From Teratosphaeria epicoccoides (taxonomy: Eukaryota; Ascomycota; Dothideomycetes; Mycosphaerellales; Teratosphaeriaceae), in the NCBI GenBank assembly GCA_021401465.1, contig JADDMT010000020.1, forward strand, positions 310,001 to 374,000: 64,000 nucleotides of DNA. The letters run 5' to 3'. Made by a program: the position numbers and the translations under genes. Shown piece by piece: positions 34,811 through 48,112 of this stretch (positions are counted from its first letter, which is position 1; each line of letters opens with the position of its first letter). The notes beneath the pieces are model-generated. The model did not search any database. It worked only from the letters and a program-made list of their open reading frames with translations, and was not told where the DNA came from.

Positions 34811-37800
34811 ATGTCTAGAGTACTACGAACTTGTAACTAATGCGTAGCGAGCGCTATCCCGAGCGCCTGTAACAGCGAAGCTAGCCTGAGTAACTAGCCT
34901 GCAGGAGTACCCGCTACGAGCGACACTACATCAAGCGACGGTTCTACTAGAGGCTAATTACGCGGCGGACTAGGTAATAGACCCCCCGCATAGGGACCGC
35001 AACTAACCCTAACTATCGACCTGGCCCTTGTAGCCATGATTGTTAATTAGGTCGCGAACTGCCTTGCGAACTAGAGCTAGAGCCGCACCGCTCCTAGTAG
35101 CGACAACGGCAAGGACGACGAAGACGTCGCCATAAGTAGTACTAACAAACTAGCGGACGAAGAAATCTAGCGAGATTTCACGCTAGGGACCCGCGAAGAC
35201 AACTTACTAGGAGGCGCAGACTCTCTGCGTATGCCTGCGAACCTAGTGCCTGAATTCAGGGCCATAGTAGGCTAACTAGGAGGTAGTCGTAACGCATGTA
35301 ACCTGAAGCCATTTAAGGGAGACACCTTAAAGGAGGCGCGAACTTTCTTGCAGGCATGTAAGGTAGTTTTTGTGCTTAACCTACGCGGATATTCTACAGA
35401 GGGCGAACGAGTCGCCTTTAGTGTGATATAGCTCGAATAGGATAAGGAACCTCGCAACAATTAGCATAAGCAGTATGACCTTATGCGGGTCTATAACAGA
35501 ATGTATATGTAGGCGGACTTTCGCTAGTTCTGTGTCAACTAGGTCGAGGATCCGGGGAATCGCGCCCTTACTATGTCTGTTAAGTACAAGAAGGCCAAGC
35601 AGGGGAAGGGACAAATAACCTCTAGCTTCGCAACCTATCTCGCTACACTCGAGGGACAGATGCTACTCTATACTAAGACGTAATGCGTGCGGCACTTGCT
35701 CGTCAAACTTGATGATGATCTTCAGAACATAATCATGACTTTTCATGAACTTCTGACAACTTGGCAAGACCTTGTGTCCCTTGCGACACGTATGGAAATC
35801 ACCTTGAAGCAAAATGGAAAATCGGGCAGTAAGGACAATAAGCGTCTAAGCCCTAAGGACCTACTAAAGGGCCGCTATTACAAGCGCCCTAGGGGCTACG
35901 TCTAACGCGGTAGTTCATTCTAGAGGAGCAAGCCCTCTAAGCTAAAAGACAGTAGCGAGAAGCCTCCGAGTAGCTGCTACATCTGTGGAGCGAGGGACTA
36001 CTAGGCGGCTCGCTATCCTAAACGAAGTAATAGGAAGAAGGTAAGCAAGGTATCCGAAACCTCCCTAGAGGGGAGGCGAAAGAAGGACAAGCCTAAGACA
36101 ACCGAATGGCTACCGCGGGTATCTAAGCTGTCTGTTACTAATAGTGTAGACTCGTGGCCTGCCTGGCGCCTATCTAGTGCGGTCCGAGTTAACGGCTCGC
36201 TCGAGCTAGTAGACTGTATGTTAGATGACCTTGCGGAGGTTAATGTAATACCCTAGAGAGTAATCGTACGGCTTGGTTTGAAGCTGATCCTAGGAGCCCT
36301 GCTACCTACCATGAAGTCCTTTTAGGGCGAAGGCGTAGCGGCTCGAGGCGCGTACAACGTGCGCCTCTAACTCGCGGACTCCTCAGGAGAAGTGCGCGAG
36401 ACTAACGAAGTCTTCTACGCCGAAGACGTTCCTAATAAGGAGCTCCTACTCGGCCGCCCTTAGCGCCACAAGCAGGGAGTTGTTGTTAATAGAGCTACTA
36501 ACAACTAGTTCTACGGCTCTATAGGCGAAGTTCCTGTAGTGTAGATACGTGACGCATGCAGCTTCTACAGGGACATAAAGAAGGTCTAATGCGTTTATGC
36601 GGTCTACATACAGAACGTTAAGGAGGACGTTACCCTTCCGCCTAAGTTAGAGGAATACGCCGATATTTTCGACGCAGAGGCTGCGGCCTATGCCTAGGCC
36701 CTAGACGCGGAACATGCAATTAACCTTAAGGAGGGCTATAACCCTCCGTATCAACCTCTGTACCCTATATCAGAATCGTAGCTCGAAACACTTCGAGACT
36801 ATCTCTACAAGGCGTAAAGGAACGCGTGGATCCGACGAAGCGATAGCGAGGCTAGAGTACTAGTTATGTTTGTCCTGAAGAAGGACAACACGCTCCGCCT
36901 ATACGTTAACTATAAGGGCCTTAACGTAGTAACTTAGAAGAACTGCTGCCCCCTACTACTTATTAGCGAGACGCTTGACTGCCTTAGTCGCGCCGCTATC
37001 TTCTTGTCTATCGACTTGAAGGACGCCTACTACCGGATACTAATCTGAAAGGGCGACAAGTAGAAGACTACATTCCGAACGTAGTATAGACACTTCAAGT
37101 ATACAGTAATGCCGTTTAGCTTGACTAATGTACTAGCAACGTTCTAAGCGTATATTAACTAGGCCCTAGCTAGCCTCGTTAACACCTACTACGTAGTATA
37201 TTTAGACGATATACTAGTCTATTCCGACTCGAAGGAGGAGCATATTCGGCATCTAAGTATAGTGCTCGAACGGCTCTACAAGTTCGCTCTGTACGTAAAC
37301 CTAAAGAAGTGCTTATTCCTAACGGATAGGATTAAGTTTCTCGGATACATTGTCTCTATAGAAGGAGTCATCATAGATGACTAAAGGGTGTCCGTAATCG
37401 CAGAGTAGCCGCGGCTAACTACCCTCTAAGAAGTGCAGGTATTCCTAGGATTTACTAACTTCTATTGCAGATTCATACAATCTTACTCAAAGATTGTAGC
37501 TCCCCTTACGGCCCTCGCAAAGGGCGCGGTTCGAGGAAAAAAGCCAGGGAAAGTGCCTTAGGAGGAGGCTTAGAGCAAGGCCTTCTCTAAACTTAAAGCA
37601 GCTTTTTAAACTACGCCTATACTTTGGCACTTTGACCCTACTACGAAGATCCGGATAGAGACCGATGCTTCAAAATTCGCAATAGCCGCAATTATATCGC
37701 AGCTCTAGTCGCACGAAGGTAGTACGCGATAGTACCTAATTGCCTTCTAGTTGCGGAAGATACAGGGCGCTAAGCTTAACTATAAGACTCACGACTAAGA

Positions 37801-39919
37801 ACTTTTGGCTATTGTTAACAGCTTCAAGGAGTACTAACACTACCTCGAAGGCGTAGCGTACCCTATTAAGGTACTTACTGACTATAACAACCTTCGCGGC
37901 TTCATGGGCGTAAAGTAGCTAAGTAGTCGGCAAGCAAGGTAGGCGACTTTCCTCGCTAGCTTTGACTTCGTTATCTAGCATCGTTCCGGAAAGACGAATC
38001 CGGCCGACAGTCCTTCGCGACGACTAGACTACGACACTAGGGAAGAGGGTAACTAACAGCTTCTCCCTACGCTACAAACGAAGCTTGTAGTTTAGGGCGG
38101 CGATCTGTCGTTAGCTCCTCTTGTAGGTCGACTACAGGTCTAATGGGGCCTCACGGCCTCTGCTAGTAACGAACCCCCCTATCTAGCAGCTGTAGCGACT
38201 ATGTCTAGCTCGATCTGTGCGGTAGTTAACCGGCTTATATGCAGTAAGCATGCAATGTCTAAAGAACCCTTTAAAGAAGTCTCGAGACTTATTCAGCAAT
38301 TGCAAGAGCGAGAACTAGAGTTAATTAATGAGGGTGTAGCCCTCTAGGACACTGCAGGCAGTCCGAAGTACTAGACTAAGTCAGGCGACTTGTAGTACTT
38401 TGATAATAGGCTCTACGTACCCGCTAACCGCGTACTCTATTCGCAGCTCCTCTATATTCATCATGACAATGAACTCATGGGCTATTTTGGCGTAGAGAAG
38501 ACGAACGCACTTCTCGGACGCAAATACTAGTAGCCTACGCTAGAACAGGATGTCTCTGACTATGTCAAATCCTGCTAGACATGCTAGATTAGCAAATCTC
38601 GGCGCTATTACCCCTATAGTAATACTTAGGCGCTCCTACTACTAGAGAGACTATAGCAAGACTTAACTATGGATTTTATTACTGATTTGCTGCTAGCAAA
38701 GTAGAAAGGCGATGTAGTTAATGCTGTCCTTATAGTAGTCGACTAATACTCGAAGATGAATGTCTTTATCCTATGTACGAAAAGGTACACAAGTAGCAAG
38801 CTTGCGCAGCTACTTCGCGACGAAGTCATATAGCGCTTTAGTGTCCCCCGAAGTATCCTATTAGATCGAGGTTCTGTCTTCACTAGTAAATACTAGCAAG
38901 AATTTGTGTTTAAGGCGCATGTTAAGCACCGCCTAAGTACAGCATTCTATCTACAGACTAATAGTCAGACTAAACATATAAACTAGACTCTTAAGTAGTA
39001 CCTTTAGTGCTACTACGCTAAGAACTAGGATGCCTAGGCCGACGTAATTCCTATAGCAGAATTTGCAGTTAATAACAGCGTGCATGCTACTATGCGCATG
39101 TCGCCATTTCAGATTCTTTATAGCTTTGATCTGGAAATACACCTAGAACCGCCTCAGGACGAGTCTTCTAAGGAGAGGGTACTAGCCGCCGCGGAATTAG
39201 CGCAGCGTATACGCGAGGTACATTCGGTGCTAATAGAACACTAGAAAAAGGCCTCAGAATCCTAGATTAAACATAATAACGCCTGTGCTAAACCGATGTA
39301 GTATGTAGTTAGTATAAAGGTGTTACTTTTAACGAAGAATCTTAAGCTGAAACTTCTAAGCAAGAAGATGACGCCAAGGTTCGTCAGACCCTTCCGGATA
39401 CGTGACGCGATAGGCTCGCAGGCGTACTAGCTATTATTACTATTGTCGTATTATGTGCACGATGTCTTCTACGTATCTCTACTCGAACTATAGGTATAGC
39501 GCGAGGGCGAAGAGCCCGCGGACCTGATACTAGTAGCAGAAGAGAACGAAGAGTAGGAAGTCGAGGGTATTAAGGACAGTATGCGGCGTAAGGGCGCAAC
39601 GTACTATCTAGTGAAGTAGAAAGGATACCTACCTAAGTACACATAATAGGTTCCGGCCGAAGACTACAAGAACGCTCTAGAAGCTATTCGTGAATTCGAA
39701 GAGCGGAGGAGGCATAAGCAGGGCTTAAGAAGGTCGATTCGTAGGAAGATAAGGGTTCTAGAGCAGGATTCTTAACACGTGTATGTAGCGCATAGCGCGC
39801 GAAGTGACAACGAGAAGCAAACGCCCTACTTATACATCATTGATGCCTAAAGGCACACCTAGAATAAACCTAAGAAGAACAAGAGACATGCTTAGATTAG
39901 CTTCGTAGCTAATGCTTAG
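34811..39919 (+). pseudogene. pol: gag-pol of A3, one frame of 1,703 codons
   Basis: ATG 34,811 to TAG 39,917-39,919 stays in one frame throughout, so Gag and Pol form a single fused polyprotein. Damaged CCHC knuckle 35,975-36,014 (His and last Cys now Tyr). Protease-like segment about 36,215-36,250. RT Asp-Leu-Lys-Asp-Ala-Tyr-Tyr near 37,015 and an intact Tyr-Leu-Asp-Asp at 37,199-37,210. RNase H Thr-Asp-Ala-Ser near 37,660. Integrase His-His and Cys-X2-Cys region about 38,455-38,600. Core with Leu-Thr-Met-Asp-Phe near 38,665 and Asp-Arg-Gly-Ser-Val-Phe near 38,865. Chromodomain about 39,590-39,700. Internal stops are overwhelmingly TAG, with some TAA and a TGA near 37,047. Confidence 0.9.
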
Positions 39920-41412
39920 CGACTACTAGTTAGGGGCTTCCTGACTAAACCTGAAGCAGGAGAGTCTTTCTTGTTACGGTCCGCTAGGGACTGCCTACCC
40001 GCACAGGGTCTACTAAACACCCCAAAGTGACTATAAGTAACGGGGGTAGTAACGCTATGAAGAGAGGCCGGCATCTTCTTCTTTAGTAGGTTGCAAGGGA
40101 GCTTGTCTTCGGAGCCTATAGTAGCTAGAGAACTAGCGACACCCTTACCGCGCCTAGTTGCGACAACTACCTCATCCTTAGCATTAGAAGGCGAAGAGAC
40201 TCGAGCGCGCTTGCGGCTGTCGCGCTTAGCCCTCGAGATCATCTTGCGCTTCTTGACACAAGTGTCGACTACATTATTAGACTTAGTGTCTCCCTTAGGC
40301 GTAACTAGTACGGTGACACTACAGCGCGAAGGGATTACGTTAGGACCGAAGGTATCCTAGACGTTATCATCCTCCTCATCCTCAAAGATCTGGCCTAGAG
40401 GCTTGTGCCTTAGCGTCTTGACAGACGTAGTGCGGGTCGCAAGCAGGGAAGGCTCGGCTTCCTCGTCGCTAACCTCAATTTCGGCCCTAGCCCTCTTCTT
40501 CTTCTTAGACAGTAGCGTCGAGGCGGCGTAGGCAGCGGCGCTACAATGTGTTAGCTATACGCACGCGACAGGATTCGAGTAAGTAACTTACGGCTTAGTC
40601 CTTAGGACTAGCTTAGGGGCAGGCTGTCTCTCGGTACGGCGCTAGGGCGTAGCCTTAGCGGCAGGAGCGGTAAATTGCTTGATAACCTTCTTGCGGATTA
40701 TCCGCGTCTTAAAGTCATCGTTAATAGAGGCAAGGGCCCCGAGTTACTGACGCTAACAGCTAGTCGGATATTTCTCGACGCTAACGTTAGCCTAGCGGAG
40801 AAAGTCAGCATTCATACTTAGAGGGTACCTACACTATAAGCGTACTATGGCGAAGGTCTTGACCCTAACAGTTAGTACCTTCAAGATCTTCTAGACTAAG
40901 TCTGCGATTAGACCTAGACAAACGTTTTCGCCTGTTAGCAGAGAGTCGAAGCGAATACTGCCATAAGAACGGTTAGTAGTTACGGTAAAGCACGAGAGGG
41001 CGCCGAGTAGGTAGGCGAGTACCTCATAGTACTTAGCCTGTAGCCTGTTCATAGTCAGAGTACCTTCGGCAATCCCCTTGTCGCGCGTACTCTAGAAGTC
41101 ATCGATGTTACGGCAGAGCTAGTTGTACTCGCCATACACCTCTTTAGGGAGGTCTTAGCATTTTTAATGCTTGCTATTACAGTTGACATAATTACGGTAG
41201 ACACTGCCCTCATTAAACCCGCTAACGTAGATCTCGGCTACGCTTTAGTTAGTACTAGTCACGCATACCTCGCGGGTAGGGGACGCCTTACTAACACGCA
41301 GAGGAGAGATGTGTGCAGCTTAGCTACTAAGGTTGTCAAGGTATTGTCGACACAAGCGACGATCGCGGGCAGAGCGAGTAGCGTCGAACTTAGTCTGCAG
41401 CACATGAGCCAT
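39916..41412 (-). pseudogene. Antisense ORF of family A (copy A3), 498 residues
   Basis: ATG 41,412-41,410 to TAA 39,918-39,916, overlapping the pol stop by two bases (plus-strand TTAG). In-frame stops are few for this mutated element, and the last 327 bases (39,916-40,242) are open. It is far more protein-like than the sense strand: an N-terminal basic region, the Cys motif (first Cys mutated here, intact in A1), a long middle, then two basic clusters (Lys-Lys-Lys-Lys-Arg-Ala-Arg; Lys-Lys-Arg-Lys and Ser-Arg-Lys-Arg-Ala-Arg near the C-terminus) suited to nuclear import or DNA binding. Family unrecognised. Confidence 0.68.
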
Positions 41413-42210
41413 TATAGCTAAGACGGGTTAATTGATCTTGATTGATTGATTGAAGAAGAAGGAGCTCTAGTACAGACCCGCAGACATGGCAGGGTACAAG
41501 CTAAGCGAAGTAGGAGTAGAGGTTAATGTTAGTGTCTTAGAACAGGAAAGTTTAGGAAGCAACGAGGTTTTTATACCCTCTGACAGCCCCCCTGTTACCT
41601 ACCGCAACCGTTAAGCTAGTAACTCGAACTACATGCGCAGAGTACCTGCCTTTAGTTAACTTACAAGGGGACCGAATAATGTAATAACAGATAACGCGGC
41701 TGTCACGCATATGCGCTAACTGCACTCGTGCTAGCCTACTAGCATGGAAATGTAGCGAGGCCCGCGCCAGGAGCGCGCTCCTGCCATTTTAAGTGGCGCG
41801 CGTAGAGCGTCCGCGCACTTTCCTACTACCCTAAGGTTCTACGACATGTTCTTCATAGTCACGACTAAATAGGGACGGCCAAGCTACTTGGCAAGGCTAG
41901 CGCGCATGCTCGCCCTATAATTTCAAGGATTGACTGAAGTATGTACTTATGGTTTCCTGATATCTCGATCTACATGTAAAGCGAAGGTGTTACGAAGCCG
42001 CCTAACATGTAATAGATTAAAACCTACCTGAGTTAGCAGCCTCCGCCCTGCACTCGCTACGAAGGTGTTAAGGTGTACGCATGACACATGTTACGTAGGC
42101 TATCTACCTATTCACCCTTGCGTAGTGTAAGCGTGCTATATCCCGTACCCTATATGTTCCGCATGCGTCACTTAGTAAGGCTAGGGACATCCTCATAGGA
42201 GGAGGGGCAG

Positions 42211-42570
42211 TGATACGGTTAATACTAGGGGGCCATTAGAACCGCATGGGTTCTAATGGCCGCCCTTAGCATGTAGTGACCCTGCTACATATAGCAAGGG
42301 GGTCCTTCGTACATACGTTAGCTTGTATGTCGTCTAAGTAGGATTAGTTGTCGACGTAGGACGCCCCTACGTCGCTGACCCTACAGTACCCCTGCGGGGT
42401 TAGGCTCAGACATGCTTTCCCTAATTGAGGAGCGTCAGGGGTTATAAGCACCCTTAGCGCCACCTCTGCGATAAGCAGAAAGCAGCGCTGTCTTGTACCT
42501 ACTAAAAGGTCGGATTACTCTGTCATACTACGAGATATTTTCATATTATATAGCATATACATCTATATCA
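42211..42570 (+). repeat. 3' LTR of A3
   Basis: TGATACGG to TATATCA, preceded by the polypurine tract AGGAGGAGGGGCAG, followed by AGAGG. It keeps the canonical TG...CA ends. Confidence 0.95.
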
Positions 42571-42575
42571 AGAGG

Positions 42576-42971
42576 CAACAGTAAACAGGAGCGATGTAAT
42601 CTAAATAGAACAAAGGTTAAATTCTAATTAGTAAGGTAATAACATAAGTTAAACATAGTCTAAACTAGAGTCTATCCTGTCTTCCTATATACATAGGAAA
42701 TCTGTAGCTACTTGCTACGCTATACGTGCTCGCTATAGTACGCCCTTACTCTAGGGTAAGCGCTTACTATTATAAGCGTATGCATATACAGAAGCGCTAA
42801 CTCCTTAGTAGTCTCTTTATGTAGTAAGCGTATATATACTCCTCTAACTTATTCTAGTTATAGCGTTGTCCGTCCTTCTCCTTTTAGCTTAGCTTGTCCT
42901 TTAGGATCATTCGACATTAAATGACACACCGCTATAGCTTCTGCTTACATGTTTAGATTTGATCTGTAATA
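42576..42971 (-). repeat. 5' LTR of C, second piece
   Basis: Remaining 396 bp of the LTR split by A3; ends GTAATA at 42,971, then the duplication CTCTT. Confidence 0.92.
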
Positions 42972-45900
42972 CTCTTATTCTCCTTAGGTTTATTCTAGGT
43001 ATGCCTTTAGGCATTAATAATGTATAAGTAGGGCGTTTGTTTCTCGTTATTACTTCGCGCGTTATGCGCTACATACACATGTTAAGAACTCTACTCTAAA
43101 ACTCTTATCTTCCTACGAATTAACCTTCTTAAGCCCTACTTATGCCTCCTCTACTCTTCGAACTTACGAATAGCTTCTAGAGCGTTCTTGCGGTCTTTAG
43201 CCGGAACCTATTATGTGTACTTAGGTAGGTATCCTTTCTACTTTACTAGATAGTACGTTACAGCTTCGCGCTATATACTATCCTTAATACCCTTAACTTC
43301 CTACTCTTCGTTCTCTTCTGCTACTAGTATCAGGTCCGCAGGCTCTTTACCCTTACACTATACCTATAGTTTAAGTAGAGATACGTAGAAGACACTATGT
43401 ACATAATATGATAGTAGTAATAATAGCTAGTATGCCTACGAGCCTATTACATTACGTATCTAGAAGGGTCTAATGAACCTTAGCGTTATCTTCTTACTTA
43501 GAAGTTTTAGCTTGAGATTCTTTGTTAATAGTAACACCTTCGTACTAACTACATACTACATCGGTTTAGCATAGGCGTTATTATGTTTAATCTAGGATTC
43601 TAAGGCCTTTTTCTAGTGTTCTATTAGCACTAAATGTACCTTGCGCATACGCCACGCTAAATCCGCGGCAGCTAGTACCCTCTCCTTAGAAGAGTTGTCC
43701 TAAGGCAGTTCTAGGTGTATTTCCGGATTAAAGCTATAAAGAATCTAAAATGGCAACATGCGCATAGTAGCATACATGCTATTATTAACTGCAAATTCCG
43801 CTATAGGAATTACGTTAGCCTAGGCATCCTAGTTCTTAGCGTAGTAGCACTAAAGGTACTACTTAAGAGTCTAGTTTATACGTTTAGTCTAACTAGTAGT
43901 CTATAGATAGAATGCTATACTTAGGTAGTACTTAACATGCGCCTTAAACAAAAATTCTTGCTAGTATTTACTAGTAAAGACAGAACCTCGATCTAATAGA
44001 AAACTTTAGGGTATAACGAAGCGTCATATAACTTCGTCACGAAGTAGTTACACAAGCTTGCTACTTATACACTTTTCTGTACATAGGATGAAGACATTCA
44101 TCTTCGAGTATTAGTCGACTACTATAAGGACAGCATTAACTACATTGCCTCTCTACTTTACTAGCAGCGAATTAGTAATAAAATCTATAGTTAAGTCTTG
44201 CTATAGTCTCTCTAGTAGTAGGAGCGCCTAAGTATTACTATAGGGGTAATAGCGCCGAGATTTAGTAATCTAGCATGTCTAGCAGGATTTGACATAGTCA
44301 GAAACATCCTGTTCTAGCGTTAGCTACTAGTATTTGTGTCTGAGAAGCGCGTTTGTCTTCTCTGCGCTAAAATGACCTGCAAGTTCATTGTCATGATAAA
44401 TACAGAGGAGCTACAAACAGAGTACGTAGTTAGCGGGTACGTAGAGCCTATTATTAAAGTACTACAAGTTGCCTGACTTAGTCTAGTACTTCGGACTGCC
44501 TGTAGTATCCTAGAGGGCTATACCCTTATTAATTAACTCTAGTTCTCGCTCTTGTAACTGCTAAATAAGTCTCGAGACTTCTTTAAAGGGTTCTTTAGAC
44601 ATTACATGTTTACCGCATATAAGCTAGTTAACTACTACACAGATTAAGCTAGACATGGTTGCTATAGCCGCTAGATAGGAGGGTTTATCGCTAGTAGAGG
44701 CTATGAGGCCCTATTAGACCTATAGTCAACCTACAAGAGAAGCTAATAACAGGTCGCTACCCTATACTACAAGCTTTGCCTGTAGTGTAGGAAGAAGCTA
44801 TTAGTTACCCTGCTCCCTAGTATTGTAGTCTAGTTGTCGCAAAGGACTGTCGGCTAGATTTGTCTTCCTAGAACGATGCTAGATAACGAAGTTAAAGCTA
44901 GCGAGGAAAGTTACCTACCTTGCTTGCTAACTACTTAGCTACTTTATGCCTATAGAGCTGCGAAGGTTGTTATAGTTAGTAAGTACCTTGATAGGGTACG
45001 CTACGCCTTCAAGGTAGTGTTAGTACTCCTTAAAGCCGTTAACAATAGCTAAAAGCTCTTAGTCGTAAGTCTCGTAATTAGGCTTAGCACCTTGCATCTT
45101 CCGCGACTAGAAGGCAATTAGGTACTATTACGTACTACCTTTGTGCGACTAGAGCTACAATATAATTGCGGCTATTGCGAATTTCAAAGCATCGGTCTCT
45201 ATTCAGATCTTTGTAGTAGGGTCAAAGTGCTAAAGTATAGGCGTAGTTTAAAAAGCTACTTTAAGTTTAGAGAAAGCCTTGCTCTAAGCCTCCTCCTAAG
45301 GCACCTTCCCTAGCTTTTTACCTCGAATCGCGCCCTTTGCGAGGGCTGTAAGAGGAGCCACGATCTTCGAATAGGATCGTATGAATCTGCGATAGAAGTT
45401 AGTAAATCCTAGGAACACCTATACTTCTTAGAGGGTAGTTAGTCGCAGCTACTCTGCAATTACAGACACCCTTTAGTCATCTATGATAACTCCTTCCGTA
45501 GAAACGATGTATCCAAGAAACTTAATCCTATCCGTTAGGAATGAGCACTTCTTTTAGGTTCGCATATAGAGCAAACTTGCGGAGCTATTTAAGCACTATC
45601 TTTAGATGCTAAATATGCTCCTCCTTCGAGTTAGAGTAGACTAGTATATCGTCTAAATATACTATGTAGCAGGTATTAACGAGGCTAGGCAGGGCCTAGT
45701 TAATATACGCTTAGAATGTTACTAGTGCGTTAGTCAAGCTAAATAGCATTACTATATACTTAAAGTGTCTATACTACGTTTAGAACATAGTCTTCTACTT
45801 GTCGCCCTTTCGGATTAGTATCTAGTAGTAGGCATCCTTCAAGTCGATAGACAAGAAGATAGTAGCGCGACTAAGGCAGTCAAGCGTCTCGCTAATAACT

Positions 45901-48063
45901 AGTAGGGGGTAGCGGTTCTTCTAAGTTACTACATTAAGGCCCCTATAGTTAACGTATAGGCGGAGCGTGTTATCCTTCTTCAGGACGAATATTACTAGCG
46001 CTCTAGCCTCGCTGTCGCTTCGTCGGATCTACGCGTTCTTTTGCGCCTTGTAGAGGTAGTCTTAAAGTGTTTCGAGCTAAGATTCTGACATAGGGTACAG
46101 AGGTTAATGCGGAGGATTATAACCCTCCTTAAGGTTAATCGCATGCTCTACGTCTAGGGCCTAGGCATAGGCCGTAGCCTCTACGTCGAAAATATTAGCG
46201 TATTCCTCTAACTTAGGCAGAAGGGTAACGTCTTCCTTAATGTTCTGTATGTAGACCGTATATACACATTAGACCTTCTTCATGTCCTTATAGAAGCTAT
46301 ATGTGTCATGTATCCTTACTATAGGAACTTCGCCTTTAGAGCTATAGAACTAGTTGTTAGTAGCTCCATTAACAATGACTCCCTGCTTGTAGCGCTAAGG
46401 GCGGCCTAGTAGGAGCTCCTTATTAGGAACGTCTTTAGCGTAGAAGACTTCGTTAGTCTCGCGCTCTTCTCCTAAGGAGTCCGCGAGTTAGAGGCGCACG
46501 TTATACGTACCTTAAGCTACTTCGCCTTTGCCTTAAAAGGACTTCATAGTAGGTAGCAGGGCTCCTAGGATCAGCTTTAAACTAAGCTATACGATTACCC
46601 GCTAGGGTATCACGTTAACCTCCGCAAGGTCGTCTAACATATAGTCTACTAGCTTAAGCGAGCTATTAACTCAGACCGTACTAGATAGGCGCTAGGTAGG
46701 CTACAAGTCTACACTATTAGTAACAGACAGCTTAGACACCTGCGGTAGCTATTCGGTTATCTTAGGCTTGTCCTTCTTTCGCCTCTACTCTAGTTTGCCT
46801 CCCCTCTAGGGAGGTTTCAGACACCTTGTTTACCTTCTTCCTATTACTTCGTTTAGGATAGCAAGCCGCCTAGTAGTCCTTCGCTCTACAGATGTAGTAG
46901 CTACTCGGAGGCTTCTTGCTACTATCTTTAGGCTTAGAGGGCTTGCTTCTCTAGAATAAACTACCGCGTTAGACATGACCCTTAGGGCGCTTATAATAGC
47001 GGCCCTTTAGTAGGTCTTTAGGGCTTAAACGCTTATTATCCTTACTACCCGATTTTCTATTTCGCTTCAAGGTAATCTCTATACGTGTCGCAAGGGACAC
47101 GAGGTCTTGCTAAGTTGTCAGAAGTTTATGAAAAGTCATGATTATGTTCTGAAGATTGTCATTAAGCTTGACGAGTAGGTGCCGCATGCGTTACATCTTA
47201 GTATAGGGTAGCATCTGTCCTTCGAGCGTAGTAAGATAGGTAGCGAAGCTAGAGGTAGTTTGTCCCTTCCCCTGCCTAGCCTTCTCATACTTAACAGACA
47301 TAGTAAGGGCATAGTTACCTAGATCCTCGACCTAGTCGACATAGAAGTAGCGAAAGTCTACCTTTGTATATGTTCTGTCATAGACCTACATAAGGTTATA
47401 CTACTCATGCTAATTACTACGAGGTTCCTTATCCTCTTTAAGCTATATCATACTAAAGGCGACTCGTTTGCCCTCTATAGAATATCTACGTAGGTTAAGC
47501 ATAAAAACTGCCTTATATGCCTACAAGAAAGTTCGAGCCTCCTTTAAGGTGTCTCCCTTAAACGGCTTTAGGTTACATGTGTTACGACTGCCTCCTAGTT
47601 AGCCTACTATAGCCCTGAATTTAGGCACTAGATTTGCAGGTACATGCGGAGAGTCTGCGCCTGCTAGTATGTTATCTTCGCGGGTCCCTAGCGTAAATTC
47701 TCGCTAGATTTCTTTATCTGCTCGTTTATTAGTACTGCTTATAGCGACATCTTCGTCATCCTTGCTATTGTTGCTACTAGAAGGGGTACGGCTCTAGCTC
47801 TAGTTCGTAAGGCAGTTTGCAACCTAATTAACAATTATTGCTACAAGGGCTAGGTTAATAGTTAGGGTTAGCTGTAGTCCCTATATAGGGGATCTATTAC
47901 CTTGTCTACTATGTAATTAGCCTCTAGCAGAACCGTCGTCTAATGTAGTGTCACTTATAGGGGGTACTCCTACAGGCTAGTTACTTAGGCTAGCTTCGCT
48001 ATTACAGGCGCTTAGGATAGTACTCGCTACGCGTTAGTTGCAAGTTTGTAGTACTCTAGACAT
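42972..48063 (-). pseudogene. pol: gag-pol of A2 (5' and main part)
   Basis: Minus-strand equivalent of A3 gag-pol, from ATG 48,063-48,061. RT Tyr-Leu-Asp-Asp lies near 45,663-45,652, followed by RNase H, integrase and, near 43,300-43,190, the chromodomain. The last about 40 bases, including the stop, are on the far side of element C (21,324-21,286). RIP has hit it independently of A3: stop positions differ in part. The frame at 43,715-43,906 on plus is a shadow of integrase. Confidence 0.88.
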
Positions 48064-48112
48064 ATCGTAGTATTCTCTGCTAGACTACAAAGCAGGGGGG
48101 AGAAAGCAGAAC

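Larger units (their letters stand above)
34402..42570 (+). mobile_element. Family A chromovirus, copy A3, complete (8,169 bp)
   Basis: Two 360-bp LTRs, one long gag-pol frame, one antisense ORF. Target duplication AGAGG at 34,397-34,401 and 42,571-42,575, inside the 5' LTR of C. The two LTRs differ at about 21 of 360 positions, all transitions, so divergence reflects RIP and cannot be used as a simple clock. A3 is the best copy for studying this family. Confidence 0.95.
21325..42971 (-). mobile_element. Family C chromovirus, split by B2 and A3
   Basis: Minus-strand Ty3/Gypsy element whose own sequence is 21,325-26,475, 33,351-34,401 and 42,576-42,971 (about 6.6 kb). Perfect 5-bp duplication CTCTT at 21,320-21,324 and 42,972-42,976, inside pol of A2. 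B2 interrupts its gag; A3 interrupts its 5' LTR. On the plus strand the LTR starts TGTAAC/TGTTAC and ends GTAATA (GTAACA before mutation). A pyrimidine tract right of the left LTR is the polypurine tract of the minus strand. Confidence 0.92.

Noticed and set aside
38951..39142. Open frame opposite integrase in A3, and its mirror at 43,715-43,906 in A2
   Set aside because: Complement shadow of the integrase core in both copies.
41167..41421. Plus-strand open frame in A3 (and its equivalent on minus at 19,848-20,039)
   Set aside because: It lies opposite the N-terminus of the antisense ORF; the antisense frame has the Cys motif and better composition, so this is the shadow.
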